A DNA stretch of 64,000 bases from Hyposmocoma kahamanoa (GCF_003589595.1 NW_020653337.1:6094217-6158216), one strand, 5' to 3'. Positions 23,322 to 33,954 are shown, numbered from the stretch's first letter. Translations and numbers: made by a program. The notes: generated from the sequence alone by a model not told the origin.

Positions 23322-23323
23322 TA

Positions 23324-23346
23324 GGGGAAAGGTGTACGAGATGATC
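23324..23346 (+). repeat. Left terminal inverted repeat
   Basis: Its inner end (GTACGAGATGATC) is a variant of the motif repeated inside the element. Confidence 0.9.
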
Positions 23347-23508
23347 GCCTTAAGGGAGAATGCTCGTAGTTCAAACGATATTCAACTTAATGCAGATGTA
23401 AAAGCGTTTAATTATAGCAAATTTATCTGTCTACTTGTTGTCTTACTGAGAATTTTTATTTTACTGATCTTTCGTAACTTATATGACTATTTTTAAAAAC
23501 AGATGAAA

Positions 23509-23583
23509 GGATCATCTTGGACACCGGGGTGGCCAAGATGATCCATGGGGTATGGGCAAGATGATCCAGGGGATCACCTTGCC
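23509..23583. promoter_or_regulatory. Left subterminal motif cluster, four copies
   Basis: GGATCATCTTGG (23509-23520), CCAAGATGATCC (23533-23544), GGCAAGATGATCC (23555-23567) and GGATCACCTTGCC (23571-23583). The first two are a perfect 12-bp inverted pair with a 12-bp spacer. Repeated subterminal words in DNA transposons are commonly transposase-binding sites; that role is inferred here. Confidence 0.75.
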
Positions 23584-23669
23584 CCTATTTCGGGAAAATT
23601 CCAATATTTTGATGATTTTGATTGAATGAAATGAATGCAATAACTTTTTGGAGTAAACAAAATTTGTGT

Positions 23670-23675
23670 TTTATT
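23670..23675 (-). terminator. Candidate polyadenylation signal
   Basis: AATAAA on the minus strand, about 100 bases after the transposase stop codon. Confidence 0.5.
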
Positions 23676-23774
23676 TAAAACGATTTTAGATTTCTTATAA
23701 TTAGGTTTATCAATTGAAAAATCAACATCCAATTCTCAAAAAATGTTAGCTTAAAACAAATGAATATGTAATTT

Positions 23775-25712
23775 TTAAAGTTCTAGACGTTTTTTGCCTG
23801 GTTGTTTTATACACAAATCACAGGTGAAATCGTCGGCATCATCGCTATCTATCCCAGCACAAGCTTCATGGCCCCATTTTTGGCACACACAACATTTGAT
23901 CCATCCTTCACCCATATTGTCTTTGGAAAATGGTTCCGTGCAGAATAGACAGTCTGTGTCTTCTACCTCGGATGACTCAGACTCGGAGACATAAGTTTTC
24001 TTCCTCCTATTTGCCTTTCCTTTGCCTATTCCTTTCTGTTTCTTTTTAAAATTATGTTCTTTTTGGGTTCTTCTATTTTCTTTTTCATTCTTTTTATTTG
24101 TTTCGTTCTCTAAATAGTCTTTATATGGTGTGCTTGTTAGGATCGACGTATCCACTCTTTTTCTTTTTAGATGACTCCTTCTGCCTACAACTTTTGGCAA
24201 TGGTTGAATCTGGGCTGGCGTAACATAAAAATGTCCATATTGGCTATCATCAAGAATTGATGGTGATTCACTTCGGTTGAATGCGTAACTCGTGGAAGGC
24301 ATCGGTGACAAAGGGTTGCGAACAGAAAAGAATTGCTCTTCATTTATTGGGTTAGATGATGGCGATGGTGTTTTATTCCGCGAAGCTTCGATGTCTTGTA
24401 ATGGTGAGAGGTTTGTTGGTGGCGGCTGTTCTGTGTTTGGGCCAACATTAGCCCTCTCTATTTGTGATACACTCTGATCTTCATCAAATTCCATTTCGGT
24501 TGTTGCAGCAGCAATGAAATCAGCTTCAGTGAACACATCCGGATTAAAAGGATAAATGCCGGTTTTTGCAAACCCATTGATGGCATTTAATGGGACTGCT
24601 GTTTTTAAGTAAGCCTCTCCGAAAATCTTTGCAATTTGAAAGACAGTCACTGGCCTGCCAGGATTGTTGTTCATCCATTTTTCGAGTGAGTGATTATGGT
24701 ACACACTCAAGGGATACATAACGCTGACGTCTAAGGGTTGAAGTTTGTGAGTGCAATGTGGTGGCAGGCAGATAATTGTTACGTGGTTTTGCCGTGCTTT
24801 TAAAATTACATCCAAATTTTTAGTGTGTGATAAGTGGCCATCTAAAATCAACAGTACTGGGTCCTCTGCAGAAGGCTTCGTGTAATGTAAGAAATGGTCA
24901 AACCATTGGGTAAAAACATCCAGTTTCATCCATCCTGATGAATTACATGCCCATATAGACCCTGGTGGTGCCCCATCCATTAGCTCTATCTTCATACGTA
25001 CCCTTCGAAAAACAAACATAGGCGGAACAAAAGTTCCTCCAGCAGACATACAAACTACAGCAGTTGTAGTCTCTCCCCTTTCAGCTGATGTAACTCTTGC
25101 CACCTGTTTACGTCCAGTTTCTGCAAACACCTTAGTATTTTTTGTCGGTACCGTAGAAATGCTTGTCTCATCAACGTTGTAGATTCGATTGGGTGAAAAG
25201 TTTTTCACCTCAAGAACGTTTTTCAATACGGAATAGAACTTATCTACTACAGGTTTATTAAAGGCACGAGCCCGAGCAGTTGAAGTGGACTCTGGAGCAC
25301 GAAGGGTTATACCTGGATGCCGCTGACGAAATCCTCTCAACCAATCATAACCAGCTTTTTCTCTCTGGAAAGGGTGGGCGATATTATTTTTTTGGGCAAG
25401 TTGATATGCCAACGATAAAACATCAAGTCGCGTTAGCCCATACATCCTCGTCTCCATATCTTTAATGTGATTCACAAGCTCGATTTCCTGTCCCGCTGTG
25501 AAAACTGTTTTTTTTCCACCTAAATATTTGATTGCGCCAACAGCCACTTTATTTTTGCCTTTGGCCCGTCTCTTTAATGACATAATGGGAACTGCAAACT
25601 GTTTACTTGCGGATCTATATGGCATCCCATTATTAACAGCATCCAGTGCTTTAATCATAGAGTCTTCCGACCACCCACCACGATTTGTTTTTCTTTTATA
25701 ATTACGCGGCAT
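23775..25712 (-). CDS. pogo/Tigger-family transposase with C-terminal PHD-like zinc finger, 645 aa
   Basis: A cut-and-paste transposase acting in the nucleus on the element's own ends. Domains in order: psq-type helix-turn-helix (about residues 12-55, 'GGWSEDSMIKALDAV' and 'ASKQFAVPIMSLKRR'); CENP-B-type DNA-binding domain (about 70-145); DDE_1 catalytic domain (about 150-395) with Asp181 (YNVDET), Asp291 (LILDGHLSH) and Asp328 (QPLDVS), the D-D-D triad of this family with 36 residues between the last two. A Ser/Pro-rich and then Lys-rich linker (about 420-580) precedes a C4HC3 finger: Cys588, Cys591, Cys607, Cys610, His615, Cys618, Cys631, Cys634. The start MPRNYKRKT is typical of the family, and the frame has no break. 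PHD-like tails are known in some pogo/jerky-like insect proteins, so the fusion is unusual rather than certainly new. Confidence 0.93.
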   Translation of the reverse strand: MPRNYKRKTNRGGWSEDSMIKALDAVNNGMPYRSASKQFAVPIMSLKRRAKGKNKVAVGAIKYLGGKKTVFTAGQEIELVNHIKDMETRMYGLTRLDVLSLAYQLAQKNNIAHPFQREKAGYDWLRGFRQRHPGITLRAPESTSTARARAFNKPVVDKFYSVLKNVLEVKNFSPNRIYNVDETSISTVPTKNTKVFAETGRKQVARVTSAERGETTTAVVCMSAGGTFVPPMFVFRRVRMKIELMDGAPPGSIWACNSSGWMKLDVFTQWFDHFLHYTKPSAEDPVLLILDGHLSHTKNLDVILKARQNHVTIICLPPHCTHKLQPLDVSVMYPLSVYHNHSLEKWMNNNPGRPVTVFQIAKIFGEAYLKTAVPLNAINGFAKTGIYPFNPDVFTEADFIAAATTEMEFDEDQSVSQIERANVGPNTEQPPPTNLSPLQDIEASRNKTPSPSSNPINEEQFFSVRNPLSPMPSTSYAFNRSESPSILDDSQYGHFYVTPAQIQPLPKVVGRRSHLKRKRVDTSILTSTPYKDYLENETNKKNEKENRRTQKEHNFKKKQKGIGKGKANRRKKTYVSESESSEVEDTDCLFCTEPFSKDNMGEGWIKCCVCQKWGHEACAGIDSDDADDFTCDLCIKQPGKKRLEL

Positions 25713-25715
25713 AGC

Positions 25716-26044
25716 CTAAAACAAGAAAAAGCTATTTTAAAAAAGGATATAAAAGCTATTCAATTAAAGGATTTAGTTAGAAAACTTAAAAATTAAATAT
25801 AGTCCTTTAATAATTTGAATGGTACAAGATGATCACCACGGATCATCTTGTACAATAAAAACATAATCATCTTGCCCCAAGTTCAAACTTTTTATATTTT
25901 GTTCGACAACATAACCTATATGCTGTCTATTGTTACCATTCCATTAAAAAAATCAAATTAAGCATTATCCAAAGCCACTAACACAACAATCTTTGCATTT
26001 GATTGCTTAGAACAAAAGTAACATAAGCTTAAAATCAACCTTAC
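25716..26044 (-). other. Predicted intron in the transposase 5' UTR
   Basis: On the minus strand the donor reads CTAAG|GTAAGG (exon end at 26045) and the acceptor TTTCTTGTTTTAG|GC, three bases before the ATG. Both match consensus. Splicing would place a non-coding first exon between about 26045 and the right terminus. No transcript evidence is available. Confidence 0.5.
25822..25878. promoter_or_regulatory. Right subterminal motif cluster, three copies
   Basis: GTACAAGATGATC (25822-25834) and GATCATCTTGTAC (25841-25853) are a perfect 13-bp inverted pair 6 bp apart. AATCATCTTGCCCC follows at 25865-25878. The cluster lies inside the predicted 5' UTR intron. A further variant, GGATTATCTTACC, is at 26202-26214 beside the right terminus. 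Confidence 0.75.
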
Positions 26045-26220
26045 CTTAGATCAAAGTCACACAATTTTTGTTTTTTTCCACAAATATTGACTCGTCACTC
26101 ACGCCGCCATTACGAATTGACTGAAGCGCGGGCGTATCGGGAGCAACGTTTTACCAAAAAAAATAATTAGATGGCGTTACTAGTTTCACTGCAATTGAAA
26201 AGGATTATCTTACCTCAAAG

Positions 26221-26243
26221 GATCATCTCGTACACCTTTCCCC
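26221..26243 (-). repeat. Right terminal inverted repeat
   Basis: Exact reverse complement of 23324-23346. Confidence 0.9.
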
Positions 26244-26245
26244 TA

Positions 26246-26879
26246 CTGTTTAATTGATTATTTCATTAGGTATTTTGTAGCTTTAATGTTTTATGTGTAT
26301 ACTATAAAATAACCAATAATGCAGGTAGGTAAACATTCAATCATGCTTAAAATGTAACGTACGTACAAGAACGTTACATAGTCCATGATCGAACTAAATC
26401 AATTGCATTGTGTTCTTTCGCATAATACATTTATTTCATGTTGTTCGTATTATTTTTATGACTTGACTTTTTACGTATGCGATATACGGCATTATTACAC
26501 CAAGTGTAAGGATTATCTAATTTATATCCTCGATGAATACGTAGGTACAGCGTGTTTATTTCGTTAAAACCTATAAATAAAATTATGTCATTATATACCT
26601 CCGTTTGATTTGCATGGCATGGCATGTCGTTTAAACTGTTTTCTATACTTTTATTCTATTAATGACGTCGTAACTCAACAATGATGTAGTTGTAAAAACA
26701 CCATTTGAATGTTCATAAAACTACGGAACGAACCAATAAATTTAAATTCTCGTTTATAAGATTGTAAGATTCATTCAATATTTTATTTTTAGTCTTCAAA
26801 TCGGGTTTTCTCAATTCCGTCGTTCTTCAGTTACGACACCATTTCATTTCAAGTGCGATATATTAACGCACACACTCGT
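26246..26879. other. Unassigned sequence right of the pogo-type element
   Basis: No family recognised. Confidence 0.35.
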
Positions 26880-27030
26880 TGCCCGGTACTAAGGAAACCC
26901 TGTATCGCGGGTGCCAAGGACACAGACAACCACAAATTACCAAACTCACGAGAGAAATAAATGTAGGCCATACAAATACTCTATTCTACTGTGCGTGGCA
27001 GACCAGCATTGTAACCTATTGTATTATTGA
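26880..27030 (-). repeat. SINE-J copy, partial
   Basis: 'GACACAGACAACCACAAATT', 'CTCACGAGAGAAATAAATGT' and 'AGGCCATACAA' match the copies at 51794-52012 and 63080-63255. Confidence 0.6.
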
Positions 27031-27374
27031 GGCAATAATGAAGGTAGGCTAATACATAAGCATCGTTGGTTAAGTTACCTTTATTGAAATTGAACATCTT
27101 CTATTGTACTGTAGAGTACTAATTGAAGTGGATGAATGTGTTACAACTCTAAAACGATGTGTTAAAATCACCAAGTAGCCTTAATTCGCCTATACCTTCA
27201 GTACTGAGCGTATCTCTCTTTACGCTGGAGCCCATGAAAATAGTTTTTTTTTACTATTACAAAGATTAAAGCGACATCTGTTGTCAGCGATGGTAGCTGT
27301 AACGGTACCTATCTGAGTGAATAAAATAAGTTTCTCACAGATGGCGCTACGTCATATAAAGTCCAAAAAACTAA

Positions 27375-27575
27375 GGTAAGGGTACTGGTGAAATTATTAA
27401 TAATTAATAGCAGGCACATGGGACTTATCAACCTATGTCTCAGAGTGACGGGCGCAGTGGCAGTGCCCCTCAGATCTTTGCGATTTAAAGCTCTGAGTGG
27501 CACTGCAACTGTTACGGATAGGCGTGTAGCTTACCACCATCAGGCTCACGACTTGTTCGTCCCGTCACTTAATAT
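27375..27575 (+). repeat. RepA copy, 5'-truncated
   Basis: Begins at 'GGTACTGGTGAAATTA'. It carries a 14-bp run of extra ATTAATAATT before 'AGCAGGCACATGGG', and ends 'CGTCCCGTCACTTAATATTA'. Confidence 0.65.
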
Positions 27576-27599
27576 TATAAATAAAATCGTTCCGTGGCT

Positions 27600-27770
27600 T
27601 TGCTGGTATAGCGTCTGTCACAGTTTACTAAAAGACGTCCTTCGGTTGCAATCCGGCCAGATCGAAGGAATTTTTTCTAACTGTTCGATCTTTGTTATTA
27701 ATAATGAACTATAACAAACTAGTAGAGCAATTTCACAAAAAATAATTGAATATCATGTTAGTAAAACTAA
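27600..27770 (+). repeat. SINE-T copy
   Basis: Degenerate A box ('TGCTGGTATAGCG'), B-box-like GGTTGCAATCC, and the tail 'GATCGAAGGAATTTTTTCTA' through 'ACTAGTAGAGCAATTTCAC'. Confidence 0.65.
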
Positions 27771-28280
27771 GTGACAGTCAATAAAAACTTGAAAAATAGT
27801 TCTTATTATTTCCTTGCCTAAAAAACGAACAGTCTCAGCCAAAAAACTTATATTCCTGTTGCTGCCAATTCCTGAACAAAAGAGCATCACACTAAAAAGA
27901 ATAAAACTACGCAGTAGCAGCCACGTGGTCGTCGTTTTGTCCCCTTGCCCTACTTCGGTTGTTCTCACCACAGTTAATTTATCGCCACAAGACGTGTTTT
28001 CGTTGGCGATTGCTTTTATAAACCACATATTGTGCTATGAAAACTAAAATTTGAAGTTTGTAGGTACAGTTGTAAAAACTGTATGGTATGCATTGACTTA
28101 CAATACCATATATGGTATGTATAGAAATAAAGTCGTGATTTTTTTTTTCAAAGTCAAAAGCTTTATTCACCGAGACGACATAGTAGGTTAGGCCTATAGG
28201 TAACTCAAATTACAGAAAATACAAATTCAAATTGTTTAGGTACACATATTGTACAGAGTGCCTAACATAATCATAATTTT

Positions 28281-28540
28281 TAACTGACTTCAAAAAAGTA
28301 GGATGTTCACAAATTCGACTGTATTTTATTTTGTATGTATGCTGTACCATAACTCATCATTTGTGAACCGATTTTTGGATTTTGGTGATTCTTTTTTTGT
28401 TGGGAAGAAGAAAATATATCCACTTCTAAGAGTGGCAAAGTAGGGAATGAATCCAGTTTCGCGCACTTTCCGGTAACCGATTTCAATAAAACTTAGAAAA
28501 TAGACGTAATTCCACGAATTTTTGAGATCGGTTTTTTTAT
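28281..28540 (-). repeat. Foldback 'GACTTC' repeat, about half length
   Basis: 'TAACTGACTTCAAAAAAGTA' at one end; internal 'CCACTTCTAAGAGTGG' and 'CACTTTCCGGTAACCGATTT'. Confidence 0.6.
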
Positions 28541-29623
28541 GAAAATGCTACAGTTATTTAAGAAATGAATATTTATTTATATTTGAATCCAAAAAATAGT
28601 TGGATTTATAAAAAGCGTAATATTTCAAGGTTAATTTTTACAGTTTGCTCGAATGCAACCATTTCCAACAGGTAGTTTATTGTACATACAATTTTTTATA
28701 TTTATGCCCTGTTTTAACGTTTTTACTAATCTGGTATTTGTTACTAGTTCATGTTTACTTTTAGTGTTATATGTATGTCTGCTATCTTCGCTATATTATT
28801 TTTTGTTTCATGTATCTCTAATAGTGATCTGTATCTAGACAATGAAATTACAGTCATTATTCTAAATTTAACAAAGTACTATCTAGGGGATACGCGTTTG
28901 TTAACACCTGTTATGATTCGTATTGCTCGCTTTTGGAAGACCAATACTGTCTCAATATCAGAAGAATATCGGAATTTCTTTATACAGGATTATTTCTTTA
29001 AATATGAATGAACATTATAAACAAAAACTTACGTGACGCTACATAACGTGGTCCCAATTCGAAGATCTTTAAGAAAAATAACATGAGGAAATTTTGTAAC
29101 GTTCTTAGAAAAGAACTATAAATAGTAGGATTATCTGTCAAAACAGACATCAATGTCTATGACGTGACGTACTATGCTTCAGAAGTCACGAATGACAGAT
29201 CATCCGTCAGTGCGGCCCGCAGTCCGGTTTACCGACCCTGACCGATGCGGTTATGAAGCCGAACAGCCCTGAAATAGATCCACAAATGATTAATGGTATC
29301 TATTTATGCTATTGTTGTTAATATTAATGAAATCTGGAGTTTCATCAATAAATATAGTCGTTCCATTCATCACATTGTTTCTAGATACCTAGGGACAGCG
29401 CAAACCAGCTGATGGCAAGGCAGGGGACATTAAATTTATCAATGTATATTTTGAATAGAGAGCCAAGCCTGTCAACACCAATATCATAAAAAAAGATGAA
29501 GATCGTCATAGTTAGACAGATCACAGCACCTTACAACAACAGATCTGGCAGGGTTAAATAGGTCGTATTGGCAGATTCATAATATGCTTAATTGACAACT
29601 CATATAACACAATTCATCTATTT
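28541..29623. other. Unassigned sequence
   Basis: Two overlapping hydrophobic frames (28653-28838, 28751-29011) lack family features. 'GGGGACATTAAATTTATCAA' at 29425 recurs loosely at 29873. Confidence 0.35.
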
Positions 29624-30427
29624 GGGAATCTAAGTGTGTGAATATAAGAAAGTATAACTCAATTTACATCGCCGCGGATTTGAATGGAAGCGTATTTTTG
29701 TACATAGCATAATTAACTTTATGTCAAATGTGTAACGTATAAAATATGTATGGTACGGTGGCTGTGGAAATTCCTGAGATTGATTTTTTGGCTCGTTATT
29801 TAGTTTGTACGTTAAACAATTTATATAAGGTTCTTATGCCATAGTCATAAAAAATCGGTAGACAAGAAGGCAGTGGACATTCAATTTAGCAATGTATATA
29901 TAAATTGCAATGCTCATGAAACCGACCTCGGAACATCGCGGCGCATTTCTCTTTGTGTCTCTGACCATTGAAATTTAAACATTATTTCAATTGACATAGC
30001 ATAAAATATACATTATTCTTCTTCTTGAGGGGCCATCTCCTATTGGAGGTCGACTATCATTAGGACTATCTTTATTTACGTCTACTTTAGGTAGGTCTAC
30101 ATAGAACACTGTCAAATAGATGAATTGCGTTTTTTTGTTGTGTTTGAAAATTCATATGAAATGTCCATTAATCATGTTATACACACAGACAAAATATTTT
30201 TTGAGATATCGTAAATTGTCTAACGTAGAAACTAGATAACGAGCCAAAAATCAAGTATTTATGTGGTCTGTGCTCGGGAATTTCCACAGCTACCGTACCA
30301 TACATATTTTATACGTTACACATTTGACATAAAGTTAATAATGCTATGTACAAAAATACGCTTCCATTCAATTCCGTGGCGATGTAAATTGAGCCATACT
30401 TTCTTTTATTCACACCCTTTGATTCCC
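29624..30427. repeat. Large inverted repeat, arms ~200-215 bp, loop ~390 bp
   Basis: Left arm 29624-29824 and right arm 30213-30427 are about 90 percent alike in reverse complement, e.g. 'TGGAAGCGTATTTTTGTACA' and 'ATGTCAAATGTGTAACGTAT' in both. The right arm starts inside a LINE coding tail (30410-30532), so each arm is best read as the 3' UTR of the same LINE family, in convergent orientation. Confidence 0.75.
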
Positions 30428-30532
30428 ATTAGGGTAAGCAGAGTCTATCAATCGCCACTTGGCACGATCCTGACCAACCTCTCTTGCTTCCCTTACATTC
30501 ATCAAACTTTTCATACAAGCTCTCTTGTACAC
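30410..30532 (-). pseudogene. Endonuclease-reverse transcriptase LINE, extreme C-terminus
   Basis: 41 codons open to a TGA at 30410-30412: 'MNVREAREVGQDRAKWR' followed by 'IDSAYPNGNQ'. This 'EA.EV..DR.KWR' pattern is the conserved C-terminal tail of a common insect LINE group. Confidence 0.65.
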
Positions 30533-30540
30533 TTCTAATG

Positions 30541-31454
30541 TTATATGCCACGTTAGCTTTATATATTTCTTTCGTTAATCTACTACATTCATTCTATCTA
30601 GATCCTTTAATATATAGATGTGTATAAAAACAAGTTACGTACTGAAGAATTTGAAACAATGTTCGTCTCTCTTGGTCTCAGGTTACCACGCCTCATTTTA
30701 TAAAAAAATATTCGTGTCTACATATTACCTACAAGTGTTAATTAAAAACAGAACTACCATTTACTTATTGTTTGTAAACAAACTTAGGAGGAAAATAATC
30801 ATGGTTCGAAATGATAATAATTATCATTGACAATTGTTATGACAATTATCACGATAATTATCTTGGTATCTATAAAATTAATTCAAAATAACAAAATGCT
30901 ACAACTAGCAATATCTTGTCATGTGTTTTATTAGAGTTGCATCCAAATGTGTCAAATGCCATCTGAAAAGTCACGAACCAAATAATTTTCCCAAACATTT
31001 TTTTTGTGTTTAATTAGTTTTCTCACTGTTTGTTATTTTTAATCTACTATCAAAATAACAAAAGTAATCAGTACGAATAATTATCAGTAATAATTATCAT
31101 AATAATTATCAAAAAAAAAGAAATAACCCGATAATTTCGAATCGTGGAAAACAATACACGCAGCGAGATGAAAGAACCGAGTTTCGCTTTTGTTTCGAAC
31201 AGAAGTAGCCAAAACGAATCTATTTCGGGATGAGGAGGTAATATGAACACAGCGTGAGAATAGAACTCAATAGTTTCATAAATAGCTAGTGATTGATGTG
31301 ACATCGTTAATCTGGCGATATGATCAACAGTTATTCATGTGGAATTTATAGTTTCCTCAATGAATTCCACAACTTTGTTTAGATATTTTGATATTACTGG
31401 AATAAAAGGACGAGTCGATAATACCCCAGCTCGAAATCGTATTTTTCCGTACGC
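30541..31454. other. Unassigned, with a cluster of 'AATAATTATCA' words
   Basis: At 30810-30870 and 31075-31110 there are repeated 'ATAATTATCA' words on both strands. No family recognised. Confidence 0.35.
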
Positions 31455-32158
31455 TTTTCAAAGCGTATTGCGACTCCTTTTACTCGTGAGGCTTGTAGGT
31501 GTACTACGGCGTACGAGAGGGCGTACAGCGAGCTTCGCGTGCAATATAACAACGCGTTCCGGATGCTGTTGAGTCTGCCACGATGCGATAGTGCAGCGCA
31601 TCGGGCATGTTCGCTGAGGCGCGGACAGACGGTTTCGCTGCCGTGATAAGGAAGATGAGTGCCTCACTGGAGGCCCGCCTACGCGTTAAACCCAACTGTA
31701 TCATGAGCATGTTTGCAAAAAGCTGAGACAGCCCAATGTTAGCTCGGTGGGCGTCGTTACACGTTCACAGGACCTTACTTTTTGCTGCCTCCGGCCATAC
31801 CGACGACGCTGTGACTGTCGCGACTTCATTAATCCACGAAGTCTGAGGAGATACTGTGAATACAGTAGTCGAACGGTTCGGAGTCCCGCTACAGCGTGAA
31901 TTTTAATTCGTTTGTGGTGAGAGAGCCGAGCGAACATACGGCGACCTTCATGAAGGAGGACTTTTGGCTGAAGGGAGTCATATATCAGCGATTCCGCATC
32001 CGGTTACCTGACACCAGATTGCGCCACACGTCGCCGACAAGTGCAATTCGTGTAGATTAGTTAGAAATAGTGTTTTATTATATTGTATGTATGTTAGTCC
32101 TTAAGGTATACATTACATGGACCATGCAGCTGGATTAAATAAAAAATAAAGAAAATAA
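31455..32158 (+). pseudogene. Non-LTR retrotransposon C-terminal remnant with A-rich end
   Basis: Across broken frames the region 31530-31690 encodes the same tail as 1320-1586 (QYNNAFRMLL-type motif at about 31540, then the 'FAEARTDGF'-type block). The 3' part is unrecognised up to an A-rich end at about 32140-32158. Confidence 0.55.
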
Positions 32159-32189
32159 ATATCCAATAACTAACAATTTGATGGGGTAT

Positions 32190-32470
32190 GGATTTTTTTT
32201 CTAATTATATGAATATCATAAAAATAATACGAACTACATGAAACAAATTGTGGGTATATAAAATTTTTTAAATCCCCTAATAAAATATAAAAACGTTATA
32301 GATCAATTTAGTTCATATCGACCAATAGAATCTATAAACCTCTGTTCTGAAAAGTTGTCATTTTGCAGATGTGATCTTATTACACCAAGGGTGCCGTTTG
32401 ATGTTCATTCAAAATAATAGATTTGTAGATGGAGAACTCGACAAAAAGATTTCGTAATTTTTTATAGGTT
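32190..32470 (+). repeat. Interspersed repeat R, copy without the MITE
   Basis: 'AATAATACGAACTACATGAA' runs directly into 'CAAATTGTGGGTATATAAAA', showing the empty site of the MITE at 20577-20804. The other end has 'CTGAAAAGTTGTCATTTTGC'. Confidence 0.6.
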
Positions 32471-32770
32471 TATGATTTTTCAAGACCTATAGAGCCCCAA
32501 GATGAAGGCTGAGAACCAGTGGTTTGCTTTTGGCAAAACGACTTCACTTTAGACGCTATGCCAATATTATTTAATATTTATATATTATTATTTACATTTC
32601 TATATCCTTTATTTTATTTTTATTTTTTTGTGTATTGATTTTGTGATTTCAATGTTAATTTTAATTTCTGTTTTATTTTTGTTTTGTGTCTTTCTTGTTT
32701 TAGTTATTTCATATTCTTGTGTATGCTCATGGGGAGACATTAAACGATTAACAATTTATAGAAACTATAA

Positions 32771-33175
32771 TAATATCATCTTGAAAACTGCAGCTGCTGA
32801 GTCGGCTGCTCACAAGAAACAAGACAAATGTAGGGAATTGGAAAGTCGCTACATTTTCGTTCCGCTTGCTGTTGAGACGGCGGGTTGTTGGTTGGTGAAA
32901 AAGTTTGTAACGGAAATCGGGCGACGGCTAAGAGAAAGTGAAGATGACTCCCGCGCCGGGTTGTTCTTGGCGCAAACAATTGTCCATGCCTACAGCGAGG
33001 AATCGCGGCAAGCGTTATGCGCACTTTTACGCCAGTATCAGTCAAGGCTTTTTGACGAGGGTAAGCACTAACGCATACCTCTGAAACTTGTATTTTGTAA
33101 CTTTATAATTGTTTCATTTATTGTTAACTACGCAAGATGGATACTTTGTCCGAAATAAAGTAAATTATTATTATA
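32771..33175 (+). pseudogene. LINE C-terminal domain remnant with 3' UTR
   Basis: The last ~95 codons of the frame ending at 33071 carry 'RELESRYIFVPLAVETAG', 'KKFVTEIGRRLRE' and 'FLAQTI'. This is the conserved domain found after the RT in several metazoan LINE polyproteins ('F.P.AVET.G' and 'IGRR' motifs). The 49 codons before it are hydrophobic AT-rich filler. A 3' UTR with 'GAAATAAAG' ends at about 33175 with (ATT)n. Confidence 0.65.
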
Positions 33176-33239
33176 TCAATAATCGTGTTCAAAAACAGCT
33201 GAAATATGTAAGGAAATAAACGCTTTGTCTCTTGAAAAC

Positions 33240-33400
33240 TTACCCGATAAATCGAGTTCTTAGGTTTTCGCGATTGTTACTCATAGGAAATGAAACTATT
33301 TTTCCGGATTTAAATCGCGTATATTTGTTTTTTCAAACGTCAGTTTCTTTGAAAAAACAAATATACGCGATTTAAACCCGGAAAAATAGTTTCATTTCCT
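33240..33400. repeat. Head-to-head pair of the 'ATATACGCGATTT' repeat
   Basis: A minus copy (about 33284-33339) and a plus copy (about 33350-33397) are mirror images around an 11-bp spacer, with about 50-bp arms ('GGAAATGAAACTATTTTTCC' against 'GGAAAAATAGTTTCATTTCC'). Confidence 0.6.
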
Positions 33401-33954
33401 ACGCTATAAATTTAGTTTTTTTCTATTTGGTGGAAAATTACGGATTATAAAGTATAAAAACAAATCTATCACGTAGTCACTATTAACTTTCTAAATGATG
33501 TCTACTAACGATATCAGACATCGTTCGTTCTACGAGGCAAGGATGTCCTCTTAAAGTACATATTGGTCATAAAATAGACGAAGGTAATATAGTAAAAGCA
33601 CTTACAGAATCGAGAGTGGTTCATATTAAAGATATTAATATTCTTGCCACGGTATATCATTGCGGTCTAAGGATAAAACCAACAGATGAGCAGCAGTAAA
33701 TCCAAGTGTGTTGTAATAGGCCCCATAGTTAGGTTTATGAAAAGAACATTTACATTCTTTCCACGCATATTAGAAAGCGGTCTACAGATAAACCCAAGAG
33801 ACGACTAGCGCCAGGTGTGTTAGATTGCAACTTTACCGTCCGAACGCCAACCCTCCCGATTAGTGTTTATTGTTCCTATGTTGAAATAGCTTGTTTCAGT
33901 TATAACTCTTATTGTAGTGATGTTTTTAATGCTGTTCTATTAGTTTGTTACTAT
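33401..33954. other. Unassigned sequence
   Basis: No family recognised. Confidence 0.35.

Larger units (their letters stand above)
23324..26243 (-). mobile_element. pogo/Tigger-type DNA transposon, apparently intact
   Basis: 2920 bp. The terminal inverted repeats are 23 bp and identical (start GGGGAAAGGTGTACGAG, continuing to GATGATC), at 23324-23346 and 26221-26243. TA dinucleotides flank the unit (23322-23323, 26244-26245), the target used by the Tc1/mariner/pogo group. It holds one uninterrupted 645-codon transposase gene, a probable 5' UTR intron, a polyadenylation signal, and reiterated subterminal motifs. Perfect termini, intact duplication and an unbroken frame together suggest a young insertion. 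Confidence 0.92.

Noticed and set aside
32628..32770. Hydrophobic N-terminal half of the 147-codon frame ending at 33071
   Set aside because: AT-rich, T-biased filler preceding a LINE domain; the apparent membrane protein is a fusion of random frame and LINE tail.
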